Shown here: one piece after another, positions 20,034 through 32,139 of the stretch | How the letters are laid out: each line of letters opens with the position of its first letter | Numbering within the stretch: the first letter of the stretch is position 1 | Source: Lachnospiraceae bacterium | Lineage (GTDB): Bacteria > Bacillota > Clostridia > Lachnospirales > Lachnospiraceae | NCBI GenBank assembly: GCA_029067085.1 | Contig: JAIEFE010000008.1 | Location: forward strand, 1 to 64,000 | Reading direction: 5' to 3' | DNA length: 64,000 nt | Translations under genes and position numbers: made by a program | Notes under the pieces: model-generated | What the model was told of the DNA's origin: nothing | Databases searched by the model: none | Seen by the model: the letters and a program-made list of their open reading frames with translations, nothing else

Positions 20034-21328
20034 GCCTCGATCTCCTCCTCGCTAAGCACCAGCCGTATCGCCCAGGGCGGCGTCTTTGGCCTGTTGTCAT
20101 CTTCCTGCAAAAAGATAAAAGCCACCTCATAGTCCGGCATTCTCTCCGGATAGATCCCATAACCGTCCGTGAAATAGAGCACCCCTTTCAGATCCTCAAA
20201 CTCGCCCGCCTCCCGCAGCGTATCCACATACTCAAATACCGGCCTGAAATCGGTGGAACCAAAGCCCGTAAGTTTCCCGTTTTTTAAAAAGGCGTCAAAC
20301 TCCGCCCGCTCTGTGACCTTCACATCCTGCTGTACTTCACTATCGCATTGGATGATATGGACATTAATCTTAGAGAAAAAGTTCTCGCTCTCCTGCATGA
20401 TATTGTAGGTCTTTCGCAAAAACGCCTGTACTGTGGCACCTCTGCAGGAAGCCGAGGTGTCTATGGCAATAACGAAATCCCGGATCTTATGGTTTTCGCG
20501 GTACTCCAAAGGCTCCACCAGCGGCATATTCCCGTAGGTCTGTAACCCATAGGTATAAAAAATATGATCGAACTCCTCGTCATTCACCTGCATGGACTCC
20601 CCGAGCGCCATGAACCTTCTCAAAAACGCCGTGTAATCATAGCGCTCCCTGACCGCCTCCTGCAGATTCTCCGCCATGCTCTCGGTATTATTCTTATCCT
20701 TGCTGAAGCTCTTTAAATCCGCCCGGATCCGCTCGCTGATCTTGCGCCACTCCGCCTGGGAAAGTTCCAGTTCTTCCTTTCTGTCCCAGTAGACATGCTC
20801 ATCCCGCCTGCAAAGCCTTCGCCACTGCTCCATCGCCTTCTTGGACGGCTCCTCAATCCGGAAATGCCGATAGAGTTTCTCCGCACTCAATCCGCCTGCC
20901 TGCTTTTTTAACAGTGCCAGGCGGCTTTGCAGCTCCTCGTCGTCAGATACTCTGGTCAGATGCAGATCCAGCTCCAGAATTGTTGCCTCCACCGCGATAT
21001 CCGTAGCCAGATCCCAGTAAACAGCATACTGCTTATCGCTCTGAAAACCATGATAAAACACGGTGTGCAGAAGGGTATGCAGATAGAGCCTTGCCGCGGC
21101 AGCGGGCTCTCTTTCATACTGCCTGATCAAAAGAACCGGATCACAAAAAAGACGCGCACCGTCAAAAAGATGCACCCCCATTCCCATCCGGCACTCCACA
21201 GGCAGCCTGGAGAGCGCCACATCCAGAAACCTCATGTTGACTAAAAGTCCGTCATGGGAAAGGCGCAGGATCTTATCCGCCAGATCCTGGATCTTCTGTT
21301 GTCTGTCGGCGTTTTGTGCTGTCTCCAT
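20030..21328 (-). CDS. VWA-like (DUF2201-type) protein
   Basis: DFVIAIDTSASCRG MIDAS-like motif, N-terminal LHTLLHTVFYHG; its 3' end overlaps the start of the AAA+ gene. Confidence 0.8.
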   Translation of the reverse strand: METAQNADRQQKIQDLADKILRLSHDGLLVNMRFLDVALSRLPVECRMGMGVHLFDGARLFCDPVLLIRQYEREPAAAARLYLHTLLHTVFYHGFQSDKQYAVYWDLATDIAVEATILELDLHLTRVSDDEELQSRLALLKKQAGGLSAEKLYRHFRIEEPSKKAMEQWRRLCRRDEHVYWDRKEELELSQAEWRKISERIRADLKSFSKDKNNTESMAENLQEAVRERYDYTAFLRRFMALGESMQVNDEEFDHIFYTYGLQTYGNMPLVEPLEYRENHKIRDFVIAIDTSASCRGATVQAFLRKTYNIMQESENFFSKINVHIIQCDSEVQQDVKVTERAEFDAFLKNGKLTGFGSTDFRPVFEYVDTLREAGEFEDLKGVLYFTDGYGIYPERMPDYEVAFIFLQEDDNRPKTPPWAIRLVLSEEEIEA

Positions 21329-21395
21329 CCCGCCCTTTTACTCCTTTCTCCATACCCTGTCAGTTCCCGGATTCAAAAACAAAATCTATCGTCTC

Positions 21396-22121
21396 TTATA
21401 TGTTATGTAAACTTATTTTGATCAAATACAGAATAAAAAGATGTCCCGGATAAAAGAAATAGAAAAACCACTTGGAGAAGGTCTGTCCTCTTTTTGCCCG
21501 CTGCCCGTTATAAAGCACAAGCACGGCCGCTCCCGCGGCAAGGATCCCAATGCCGGAAAAGAGCGCACGGCACACTGTCAAAACGGACAGACCGGCCGGC
21601 TGTCTGACCAGATAATCCATCACATTAAGCGCTGCAAAGAGCAGGGCGCTCCCCACATAGCTTGCCCACATCCGCCCTTTATCTTCCCAGTTTTTTGCCA
21701 GCAGAAGCGTCAAAAGCGGCGCAATTACCGCCCAGTCGCCTATCACTGTGGCAAGGATCAGCAAGACAAAAAGGATATTTTGAAGCAGATAACTGTCCAC
21801 CCGTTCCAGAACGACCAAAATCAGGAAGGAGCAAAACAGGGTAAAAAACATGTTCAGATTACCAAAATGAAAAGCGAGCAGATAGGGCCATTGAGATAAA
21901 ATGGCAAAGAAAAAGAGCCTGCAGCCGTACTTAAATTTGGAGCGGGTATGGAGATATCCCTCCACCAGAAAAAAGCACATCACCGGGGCCGTAAAATAGC
22001 CGATATCTTCCAAAAGTTCATAGGCAAGCGTTCCCCTTGTCAGAAACACATGCGCGATATGGTTTAACAGCATGGTAAACATGGCTATGTATTTTATCGC
22101 ATCTCTGCTTAAAGTCTTCAT
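21396..22121 (-). CDS. TraX-family membrane protein
   Basis: LSRDAIKYIAMFTMLLNHIAHVFL...APVMCFFLVEGYLHTRSKFKYGCRLFFFAILSQWPY. Confidence 0.85.
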   Translation of the reverse strand: MKTLSRDAIKYIAMFTMLLNHIAHVFLTRGTLAYELLEDIGYFTAPVMCFFLVEGYLHTRSKFKYGCRLFFFAILSQWPYLLAFHFGNLNMFFTLFCSFLILVVLERVDSYLLQNILFVLLILATVIGDWAVIAPLLTLLLAKNWEDKGRMWASYVGSALLFAALNVMDYLVRQPAGLSVLTVCRALFSGIGILAAGAAVLVLYNGQRAKRGQTFSKWFFYFFYPGHLFILYLIKISLHNI

Positions 22122-22750
22122 TGCACAAAAGGATTATAGGCCTTCTCATGACCTATGGTCGTGCTGTCTCCGTGACCGGGATATACCTTTGTCTCATCAG
22201 GCAGCGTAAAAAGCTTTTCTTTGACTGATCTAGTCAACGCGCTCATGCTTCCCGTTGCCAGATCCGTTCTTCCCACCGATTCCTGAAAGAGCGTGTCTCC
22301 TGCGATCAGGATGCCGTCCTCCTCAAAATAGTAGCAGCAGCTCCCCACCGTATGACCGGGCGTCGCGATCAGCTTACAGGTCATATCCGCAATCGTGATC
22401 TCCTCCCCATCCTTTAAGTAACGGTCAGGGATCACCGTGTAGGGCCTGCCCACCTGGTCGGAGACATTGGTGACCGCATCTTCACAGAGCACCTGTTCCG
22501 CCTCATAAGCATACAAAGGGCAGCCCGAGAGCTCACGCAGCCGATTCGAGCCCCAGATATGGTCAAAATGTGCGTGGGTCAGTAGAATCCCTTTCACCGC
22601 AAAACCTTTCTCACGCAGAGTCTCGTAGATGTAGTCACCTTTGTCCGCAGGATCGAAGAAGATCACATCCTTCGTGCCTTCCCTGTATACAAAATAGCAG
22701 TTTGTCTGGCAGATACCGAGCATTAATCTGCCTATCTTCAAATCTGACAT
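22118..22750 (-). CDS. MBL-fold metallo-hydrolase (glyoxalase II-like)
   Basis: LLTHAHFDHIWG, TPGHTVGSCCYY, YPGHGDSTTIGHE. Confidence 0.92.
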   Translation of the reverse strand: MSDLKIGRLMLGICQTNCYFVYREGTKDVIFFDPADKGDYIYETLREKGFAVKGILLTHAHFDHIWGSNRLRELSGCPLYAYEAEQVLCEDAVTNVSDQVGRPYTVIPDRYLKDGEEITIADMTCKLIATPGHTVGSCCYYFEEDGILIAGDTLFQESVGRTDLATGSMSALTRSVKEKLFTLPDETKVYPGHGDSTTIGHEKAYNPFVQ

Positions 22751-22782
22751 CGTTTTTCTCTCTTTCTCTATTCCACATTATG

Positions 22783-25095
22783 TTAACCGGTCGTTCTCTC
22801 TATCTCGATGATGCTTTCAATGGTTCTGAGCTTATCCATGATACGCTGCAGCTCTTCTCTTCCGCTGATCTCAAAATTGGTCATGATCGTCGCTGTCCCC
22901 TGTTTGCTCACGCGGGTGTTAAGCGCCAGAATATCAATATTCTTCTCCGTAAGCGCTCTGGAAACATCGGCCAGCAGCCCGTTTCTGTTGTTGGCGTAGA
23001 TAGTGATCTCCACCAGATATTTTCCGTTCTCCGCCGTTTCCTCCGGCTGCCATTCCGCGTCGATCAGACGGTTTCTGTCGATCTCCGGCAGATTCATAAT
23101 GTTCATACAGTCTGTCCTGTGAATGGAGATGCCTCTGCCCCTCGTCACAAACCCAACGATCTCATCACCCGGCACAGGGCTGCAACACTTGGAGAAGCGC
23201 ACGGCCACATCGTGAATTCCCTTCACCACGATACCGCTCGCACTCTTCTGTATCCTGCTGCGGTTTATCTGGACGCTGTTTTCCACTTCCGCCATAACTT
23301 CCGCGTCGGTCATCTCCCGCTTGTGGTCGTTCTCATACATCTCCAGCATACGGTTTAAGACCTGCCCCTCCTTGAGAGCGCCATGTCCCACCGCAGCCAG
23401 AACCGATTCCCAATCCTGAAAGCCGTATTTTTTCATAACAGCTTCCTGATATTTGGGTATGATCACCTCCTGCATGTTGATGGTCTTCGCCTTGCAGTAG
23501 CTCGCGATCAGTTCCTTGCCTTTTACAATGTTCTCTTCCTTCAGTTCATGTTTAAACCACTGGTTGATCTTATTTTTCGCCTGCGTGCTCTTGACCACAT
23601 TGATCCAGTCACGGCTGGGTCCCTTTGAATTCTGGGAAGTCATGATTTCCACCCGGTCGCCGTTTTTGATCTCATAGTCGATATTGACAAGCTTACCGTT
23701 CACTCGGGCGCCGATCATCTGATTCCCCACCGCACTGTGCACGCTGTAGGCAAAATCGATGGGCGTGGAACCCGCCGGCAGACTCTTTACATCTCCCGTT
23801 GGCGTGAAGCAGTACACATTGTCGGCAAAGAGGTTTAAGTCGTCCTTTAAAAGGTTCAAAAACTCCTTGTTATCCGATAAGTCCTGCTGCCATTCCAGGA
23901 TCTGGCGCAGCCAGACCAGTTTCTCCTCCTCCTGCGTCTCCACTTTCTTCCCGTCGGAAGCCTCCTTGTATTTCCAGTGAGCAGCGATACCGTACTCCGC
24001 CGCCTTGTGCATCTCGTAGGTGCGGATCTGGATCTCGAAAGGCTGGCCGCTCGCGCCGATCAGCGTCGTGTGGAGAGACTGATACATATTCGACTTCGGC
24101 ATGGCAATATAATCCTTGAAACGGCCGGGAATCGGCTTATACATCTCATGGATCACCCCCAGCGCCGCATAGCAGTCCTTCACCGTGTCCACGATGATGC
24201 GCACCGCAAACAGATCATAGATCTGGTCAATGGACTTATTCTGGTTTTTCATCTTCTTGTAAATGCTGAAAAAATGCTTGATACGGCCGTCGATCTGGGC
24301 CTTGATGCCCGCATTTTTGATATGGACGCTCACTTCGTCCACAATGGTCTGAATATAACGTTCCCGCTCGCTCTTTCTGATAGCGATCTTATCCACCAGA
24401 TCGTAATAGTCGTCCGGCTGCAAATATTTTAACGACAAGTCGTCTAATTCTACTTTAATCTTCGAAATCCCCAGACGCTGGGCAATGGGAGAATAGATAT
24501 CCAAAGTCTCCCTGGCAATCTCCTGCTGTTTTTCCGGACGCATATGCTGGAGCGTGCGCATATTGTGCAGACGATCCGCCAGCTTGATCAGAATGACACG
24601 GATATCCTTTGCCATGGCAAGAAACATTTTGCGCAGATTTTCCGCCTGTCTCTCCAGCTTCTCCGCATCTTTGTCGTGAGTTCCGTGTTCCCCGTGAAAA
24701 CTCAGTTTATCGAGCTTCGTGACGCCATCCACCAAAAGCGCAACGTCCTTTCCGAACTGCTCTTGTATCTCCTCGTCCGTCATGATGGTGTCTTCTACCA
24801 CATCATGCAAAAGACCCGCAACTATGGTTTCCTTATCCATCTCCAGATCTGCCAGAATAATGGAAACATAAAGCGGGTGAATGATATAAGGCTCTCCGGA
24901 TTTACGAACCTGGCCTTTATGGGCGTCGAAGGCAACCTGATAGGCCTTGCTGATCAGACTGATATCCGCAGAAGGATGGTATTTGCGCACACGAAGAATC
25001 AGCTCTTCATAGAGCTGTTCCGGAGTCTGAAATTCTTCAATTGATTCGATTCTGCCGTCGTCAATGATCAGCTCGCTCTTTTCTTCTGTCGTCAT
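22783..25095 (-). CDS. relA: RelA/SpoT-type (p)ppGpp synthetase/hydrolase
   Basis: HD domain (LLHDVVEDT), synthetase (FKDYIAMPKSNMYQSLHTTL), TGS and ACT domains. Confidence 0.97.
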   Translation of the reverse strand: MTTEEKSELIIDDGRIESIEEFQTPEQLYEELILRVRKYHPSADISLISKAYQVAFDAHKGQVRKSGEPYIIHPLYVSIILADLEMDKETIVAGLLHDVVEDTIMTDEEIQEQFGKDVALLVDGVTKLDKLSFHGEHGTHDKDAEKLERQAENLRKMFLAMAKDIRVILIKLADRLHNMRTLQHMRPEKQQEIARETLDIYSPIAQRLGISKIKVELDDLSLKYLQPDDYYDLVDKIAIRKSERERYIQTIVDEVSVHIKNAGIKAQIDGRIKHFFSIYKKMKNQNKSIDQIYDLFAVRIIVDTVKDCYAALGVIHEMYKPIPGRFKDYIAMPKSNMYQSLHTTLIGASGQPFEIQIRTYEMHKAAEYGIAAHWKYKEASDGKKVETQEEEKLVWLRQILEWQQDLSDNKEFLNLLKDDLNLFADNVYCFTPTGDVKSLPAGSTPIDFAYSVHSAVGNQMIGARVNGKLVNIDYEIKNGDRVEIMTSQNSKGPSRDWINVVKSTQAKNKINQWFKHELKEENIVKGKELIASYCKAKTINMQEVIIPKYQEAVMKKYGFQDWESVLAAVGHGALKEGQVLNRMLEMYENDHKREMTDAEVMAEVENSVQINRSRIQKSASGIVVKGIHDVAVRFSKCCSPVPGDEIVGFVTRGRGISIHRTDCMNIMNLPEIDRNRLIDAEWQPEETAENGKYLVEITIYANNRNGLLADVSRALTEKNIDILALNTRVSKQGTATIMTNFEISGREELQRIMDKLRTIESIIEIERTTG

Positions 25096-25295
25096 ACGCT
25101 CACCGGGATTCTGTTGGATTACATAAAGTTTATTTTACGCCATTATAATATTATTTGCAAGACCAGTCAAAATATTTATTACTTTTGAGGAGACAGGAGG
25201 GAAAACAATAAATAAGTTAAAATCCTGAAAACTATATGATATAATGTCCGCAAAGGACAGTTTCGGGACTCTGCCCGGAATTCGAGGAGATAAAT

Positions 25296-27488
25296 ATGAA
25301 TCAAAGAGAAATTGATTTATTAAATTTTGAGAACCAACTTCTGAATACAAGGAAAAAACTAAATGATCTGATCTATCAATGTGCCAACGAACAACCCGGT
25401 TACGAAGAGAAAGCGCTGTATCAGGAAAAGATACAGCATCTGGAAACAGAGCTCACCTATTTGAACAGGCAGTTTCAACTCTTAAAACAAGTTGAACAAC
25501 CCGTATATGCGAAGGTCGAGAATAACGCTTCCCAGACCTACGGACAGCCTGCAACTGCACCTGCATGGAACCCTGCCGACAGGAGACCTGTCAATGTTCA
25601 GGCATGGATTCAGACCCCAAAACGGGCAGCGCATAAGGATTATGAAAAAATCTTCGGCAAAAATTTCATGGGCATTTTTGCATCTGTACTGATTTTTATC
25701 AGCCTGATCATTTTTGCCACGCTTCTTTTGCCGTATCTGACCGATACCATGAAACTAATCGGGCTCTACATCATCAGTTTTGGGCTGATCGCCGCCGGAT
25801 TCGTGTTGGTAAACAGAAACAGCAGCAACAAATTTTACGTCGCGCTCATCGGCTGCGGCGTCGGCTCGCTGTATATCACGCTGCTGTTGAGCAATCTGTA
25901 TTTTAAAGTATTCGGGGATATTTTACTATATACATTTATTTTAGTCTGGGCTGTTTTCGTTAAATATTTAACCAGACTGAAAAGCCTGATCTTCCATATC
26001 ATCGGACAGCTGGGTATCTTGATCGCATCGATTCTGGGCGTCCTTCTCTGTGTTCATGATTCGGATGCGCAGAAATTTCTGGTATTGACCGTCTTTTACT
26101 TTATTGCTTCGATTGTCTTCGCCGTCAGAGATAAGCGTTCCGGTAATGCCGATTCAGACGAAGCAGAAACAGATGACAGTATCACGTATGAACAGAATCT
26201 ATGCCTTCACCTCTTCAAATCCCTGAATTTAATCGCCTTTCTGTTCGGCCTCATCTTCATGGATTCCTCGACGCTCAAGACTGTAAACATTCTTCTGATC
26301 ATGGCTTATATCCTGTTTGAATTTTATTTTTCTTTCAAGGAAAAATGCACCCATGGCCTTGCCTTTCAGCTATTGACAGTGGTCAATTCTATTGTTTTCA
26401 TCCTCTTATTCCATGCAATGGATATCATTGCGGAAGAGCGTTCTTTCGCTTTTATGTACCTTGTTGCTGTCGCCGTTCTATTTTATGTAAACCTTAAGAA
26501 TGCAGAATATAAGATTATCTCGGAGATATGCTGCTTTACTCTGATCTATCTGGGCTGTTACAATTATCCCTTAATAAGTAAGCACCTCTTTGCCTATCTC
26601 ACTGTCATCCCATTTATGCTCTATGGTAAATGGAAAGGAAAAGAGCTCTATCTGTATACAGGCCTTGCTTATCTGGCGGGATTTTTCTTCATACTTGAAA
26701 AATTCTCTTCTTCCAGCACTCAAATAATAGAGTATCTGATCATGCTCATTGCCATGTATGCGGTCTTTTTATATGTATGCAGAACCGAGGAGCTGATCGC
26801 CTATAAAATAGTCGGCTACGTGATTCTCTGTCTGCTCACTATGATAAGCGTACGGGATACTGCTACCGCTTTCCTTTCCCTGCCCTTCTGCGCGACCGGG
26901 TTCTCGACAGAGATAGCCCTTACTCCTATAAAGGCTTCCCTGATCACTTTCTTCACAGTCGCAGCGATCCATCTGATCCTGAATCAACTGGAATATTTCG
27001 GCAAAGAAAAACCGGTCGAAATAATGATGTATGCAGTCAACGGATGCTTGATGGCCGCGGGCTGCAGGGAACTATATCAATCGGTATGGCAGATTCCCGT
27101 CATCCTGGTCACGGTATTGTTATTCCTGACGAATTCCAAAAGGCTCCTTCAGAAATACAGTTATGCCGGATATTATGTTATGTTCAAATATACCGTATTA
27201 CTGTTCTGCATTCTGAATTCCTACGATGTCATTAACTATCTCATAAGCATCTGTCTGCTCGTGTTTGCTATCCTAAGCATTGTGATCGGATTTTATAAGG
27301 ATACCAAATCCTTCCGGCTATATGGCCTGCTCCTGTCTATGATAAGCATCTTTAAACTGATCATGATCGATATCCAGTACGACAGCACCATGGAAAATGC
27401 CGTCAGTTTCTTTGTCAGCGGCGTGCTGTGCTTTATCATCAGCTTTATTTATAACAGGATTGATCGTAGTTTTCAGAAAACGGAGTAA
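25296..27488 (+). CDS. DUF2339-like polytopic membrane protein
   Basis: 730 aa: N-terminal coiled coil followed by many TM segments. Confidence 0.8.
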   Translation: MNQREIDLLNFENQLLNTRKKLNDLIYQCANEQPGYEEKALYQEKIQHLETELTYLNRQFQLLKQVEQPVYAKVENNASQTYGQPATAPAWNPADRRPVNVQAWIQTPKRAAHKDYEKIFGKNFMGIFASVLIFISLIIFATLLLPYLTDTMKLIGLYIISFGLIAAGFVLVNRNSSNKFYVALIGCGVGSLYITLLLSNLYFKVFGDILLYTFILVWAVFVKYLTRLKSLIFHIIGQLGILIASILGVLLCVHDSDAQKFLVLTVFYFIASIVFAVRDKRSGNADSDEAETDDSITYEQNLCLHLFKSLNLIAFLFGLIFMDSSTLKTVNILLIMAYILFEFYFSFKEKCTHGLAFQLLTVVNSIVFILLFHAMDIIAEERSFAFMYLVAVAVLFYVNLKNAEYKIISEICCFTLIYLGCYNYPLISKHLFAYLTVIPFMLYGKWKGKELYLYTGLAYLAGFFFILEKFSSSSTQIIEYLIMLIAMYAVFLYVCRTEELIAYKIVGYVILCLLTMISVRDTATAFLSLPFCATGFSTEIALTPIKASLITFFTVAAIHLILNQLEYFGKEKPVEIMMYAVNGCLMAAGCRELYQSVWQIPVILVTVLLFLTNSKRLLQKYSYAGYYVMFKYTVLLFCILNSYDVINYLISICLLVFAILSIVIGFYKDTKSFRLYGLLLSMISIFKLIMIDIQYDSTMENAVSFFVSGVLCFIISFIYNRIDRSFQKTE

Positions 27489-27511
27489 AATCAGCCATCT
27501 TCGACGCTAAC

Positions 27512-27560
27512 GGCGCAACGATAGCTCGAGGCAAAGCCTCTCGCTATCGTTTGGCTTCGC
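27512..27560. repeat. Long hairpin AACGATAGC-TC-GAGGC-AAA-GCCTC-TC-GCTATCGTT
   Basis: Read directly: two perfect helices (9 bp and 5 bp) separated by a symmetric TC/TC internal loop; possible extra outer pairing. Confidence 0.8.
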
Positions 27561-27576
27561 CATACCGTCCACTCAT

Positions 27577-27615
27577 AAAAAGCCCGTCCTCAAGCAAGCT
27601 TGGGACAGGCTTTTT
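27577..27615. terminator. Bidirectional Rho-independent terminator between convergent genes
   Basis: AAAAAGCCCGTCCTCAAGC-AA-GCTTGGGACAGGCTTTTT between the DUF2339-like gene (+) and groEL (-). Confidence 0.9.
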
Positions 27616-27646
27616 CTTCGTGTTCGTTGCGCCGCAGCTTATTACG

Positions 27647-29613
<1,967 letters not shown>

Positions 29614-29665
29614 AATGAATGCCTCCTTTTTATAATGTAGTTACTTCCGATTTCTCATAGGCTTG

Positions 29666-29692
29666 TTAGCACTCGTTATCATCGAGTGCTAA
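29666..29692 (-). promoter_or_regulatory. CIRCE element (HrcA operator)
   Basis: Exact TTAGCACTC-N9-GAGTGCTAA upstream of groES. Confidence 0.97.
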
Positions 29693-29703
29693 CGCTAGAA
29701 CAT

Positions 29704-29732
29704 ATATTAGTCATATATGCAGGGGTTTGCAA
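29704..29732 (-). promoter_or_regulatory. groESL promoter, -35 TTGCAA / 17 bp / -10 TAATAT
   Basis: Minus-strand TTGCAA at 29732-29727 and TAATAT at 29709-29704, immediately upstream of CIRCE. Confidence 0.75.
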
Positions 29733-29758
29733 ATTGTTTCACAGCTGCATATATGACT
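29709..29758. repeat. 14-bp perfect inverted repeat AGTCATATATGCAG-N22-CTGCATATATGACT
   Basis: Read directly; the loop contains the -35 hexamer of the proposed groESL promoter. Confidence 0.9.
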
Positions 29759-29853
29759 TTTTCTTTTGTTTCCTCTTATTTTCTTTAGTTTTCTCTCATT
29801 ATCTCGTTTCTATCCACAAAAAGTAATTTTATACTTATTTTAGAATTGGAGAA

Positions 29854-30795
29854 TCAAGACTTCAGTCCGCGTTCCAGCCTTTCCCGATACCCCGGCGCGT
29901 TCTTTAACTCAAACTTATTGTTAAACATCTCGTACTCTGCATCCGGGAGCTTATCGGCAAGCTTCTCCTCCACATTGCTCTTATAGACCAGACCGCATGC
30001 CACGGAGGGCGCAAGGATCTCATCTTCAAAGGTCTGGCAGGCCCGTTTTACCCGCCAGCAGTAATCCTCCGCCTCGCCGTCCTCCGCCATGGGAATCAGC
30101 ACAATGAAAACGTCACCGTCCACACGGCCAATCACGTAATCAGGCTTCTTCTCCTGTTTCAAAATATCAGCGATCGTACGGATCAGGCGGTCACTCTCCT
30201 CGTCACCAAAGTGATCGTTGACAAATTTCCAGTCATTGATATTGAAGTTGATGACTGCCACGGGCACCACCTCTGCCCGATCGATCACCCTCATACGTTC
30301 CTCAAAATAAACCTTGTTGTACACGCCCGTGAGGGCATCCTCATTCTCCCCTCTGGCAGTCCGGACATGCTGTACGCCCAGCTTCTCCTCCAGTTCATCC
30401 ACATAAATGGCTGACTCCCTGTGGAGATAGGCCTCCTCTCCCCAATGGGAAAGCATATGGGAAAATGTGTCGAGGAGTTTCTCTGCCTCCTCTTTCTTTT
30501 CCGAAGCGACCCCGCCTGTCTTTGCATAGAGATGGGCGATCGTGCGCCCGTAGACTCTGATCTTTCTGCCCGGCTCCCCTACCACATCCGGCGTAAAGCC
30601 TGCAAAATTTCCCACACAGACCACCTTCTCGCCGTGTCTTTCCGTCAGGAGCACCTCCAGTCCGCTCACGGCGCAAAGCGCTTTCATGTACTCCGAAATG
30701 GCGTCGATTTGGTAGAGATGATCCAAGCCGTAATTCTTTACGTTATCCTTGATCCGCTGCTCAAAAGGAACCGCCTTATAGTTCATGCCCATCAT
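29854..30795 (-). CDS. GGDEF-domain protein with degenerate active site
   Basis: EDALTGVYNKVYFEERM ... GRVDGDVFIVLIP (GDVF in place of GGDEF). Confidence 0.82.
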   Translation of the reverse strand: MMGMNYKAVPFEQRIKDNVKNYGLDHLYQIDAISEYMKALCAVSGLEVLLTERHGEKVVCVGNFAGFTPDVVGEPGRKIRVYGRTIAHLYAKTGGVASEKKEEAEKLLDTFSHMLSHWGEEAYLHRESAIYVDELEEKLGVQHVRTARGENEDALTGVYNKVYFEERMRVIDRAEVVPVAVINFNINDWKFVNDHFGDEESDRLIRTIADILKQEKKPDYVIGRVDGDVFIVLIPMAEDGEAEDYCWRVKRACQTFEDEILAPSVACGLVYKSNVEEKLADKLPDAEYEMFNNKFELKNAPGYRERLERGLKS

Positions 30796-30885
30796 TTCTC
30801 CTATCCCCGATTTTAAGAACGAAATACATATTCAGTATACCTTTTTTCACAGGGTTTGTCTAGGGATAGGATGGCTTGTCTTTCG

Positions 30886-32034
30886 TTATCTTTTCGCAAG
30901 CGCAGCTGCCAGATCCGCGATCAGATCCTCCGCATCCTCAATCCCCACGGATAATCGCAGCGTGCTTTCGGTAATGCCGTTTTGCAGGCGTATCTCCTCC
31001 GGGACATCGGCATGCGTCTGCGTGGTCGGATAGGTGATCAGTGTCTCCACCCCGCCCAGACTCTCCGCATAACGGATCAGCCGCACATTCTCCAGAATGG
31101 AAAGGGCCAGTTCCTTGCTCTCTACTCGAAAGGTCAGCATCGCTCCAAAACCTCTGGTCTGTCGCTTCATAATCTCGTAGCCGGGATGTTCAGGGAGGCC
31201 CGGATAGAGCACTTCCGTCACGCCGCTCTGCCCTTTCAGCCATGCCGCAATGCGCAGAGCGTTCTCCTGCGCCCTTTCCATGCGAATGCCGAGGGTCTTG
31301 ATCCCCCGCAGGATGAGCCAGCTGTCAAAGGGTGCAAGTCCGGCTCCCGTAGTTTTTATAAGAAAGCGAAACCTCTCGCTGATATCCTCCCTGTTCGTCA
31401 CAAGAAATCCCGCCAGCGTATCGTTATGACCGCCCAGATACTTGGTTCCGCTGTGGACTACGATATCTGCTCCCAGTTCCAGCGGATTCTGAAAATAGGG
31501 TGAAAGAAAGGTGTTGTCCACGATGAGAAGCAGGTTATGACGGCGTGCGGTTTCAGAAAGCGCCGCAATGTCCGTCACGTGCATCATGGGGTTGGTGGGC
31601 GTCTCAATATAAATCGCCTTCGTGTTCTCCCTGATGTGTACCTCCACATCCTCCCTGCAGCAGTCAATGCTGGTAAAGGTAATACCGTTCTTTTCCGACA
31701 CATTCCGAAAGAGACGGATGCTGCCGCCGTAGAGATCCGCATCTGCAATAATATGATCGCCGGGCCGAAACAGCTCCATCAGCAGGGTGATCGCCGCCAT
31801 ACCGGAGGACAGCGCCAGCGCATCGATCCCTTTCTCCAGTGAAGCTACCACCTTTTCAAGCTGCTCTCTGGTCGGGTTCTGCAGCCTGCTGTAGTCATAA
31901 CCCGTGCTCTTTCCCACTCCCGGATGGGCATAAGTGGCGGTCTGGTAGATGGGGAAGCTGATCGCGCCGTAATTGTCAAAGCCTTCCTCCTCCAGATGCA
32001 GACATTTTGTGCCGATTCCTCTCTCGTTAGCCAT
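30886..32034 (-). CDS. Cys/Met metabolism PLP-dependent enzyme (cystathionine gamma-synthase / gamma-lyase family)
   Basis: ALSSGMAAITLL, VDNTFLSPYFQNPLELGADIVVHSGTKYLGGHND. Confidence 0.92.
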   Translation of the reverse strand: MANERGIGTKCLHLEEEGFDNYGAISFPIYQTATYAHPGVGKSTGYDYSRLQNPTREQLEKVVASLEKGIDALALSSGMAAITLLMELFRPGDHIIADADLYGGSIRLFRNVSEKNGITFTSIDCCREDVEVHIRENTKAIYIETPTNPMMHVTDIAALSETARRHNLLLIVDNTFLSPYFQNPLELGADIVVHSGTKYLGGHNDTLAGFLVTNREDISERFRFLIKTTGAGLAPFDSWLILRGIKTLGIRMERAQENALRIAAWLKGQSGVTEVLYPGLPEHPGYEIMKRQTRGFGAMLTFRVESKELALSILENVRLIRYAESLGGVETLITYPTTQTHADVPEEIRLQNGITESTLRLSVGIEDAEDLIADLAAALAKR

Positions 32035-32080
32035 GTTGAACCTCTTTTCTATATTATTCCTATTTGTTTAGTATGAATTT

Positions 32081-32109
32081 ATAATACAACTTAAACATAT
32101 CTATGTCAA
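32081..32109 (-). promoter_or_regulatory. Consensus sigma-A promoter TTGACA-N17-TATTAT for the PLP enzyme gene
   Basis: Minus strand: TTGACA TAGATATGTTTAAGTTG TATTAT upstream of 32034. Confidence 0.75.
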
Positions 32110-32139
32110 GAAGTTTTCTCATGCCTTTTTGATCATGAC

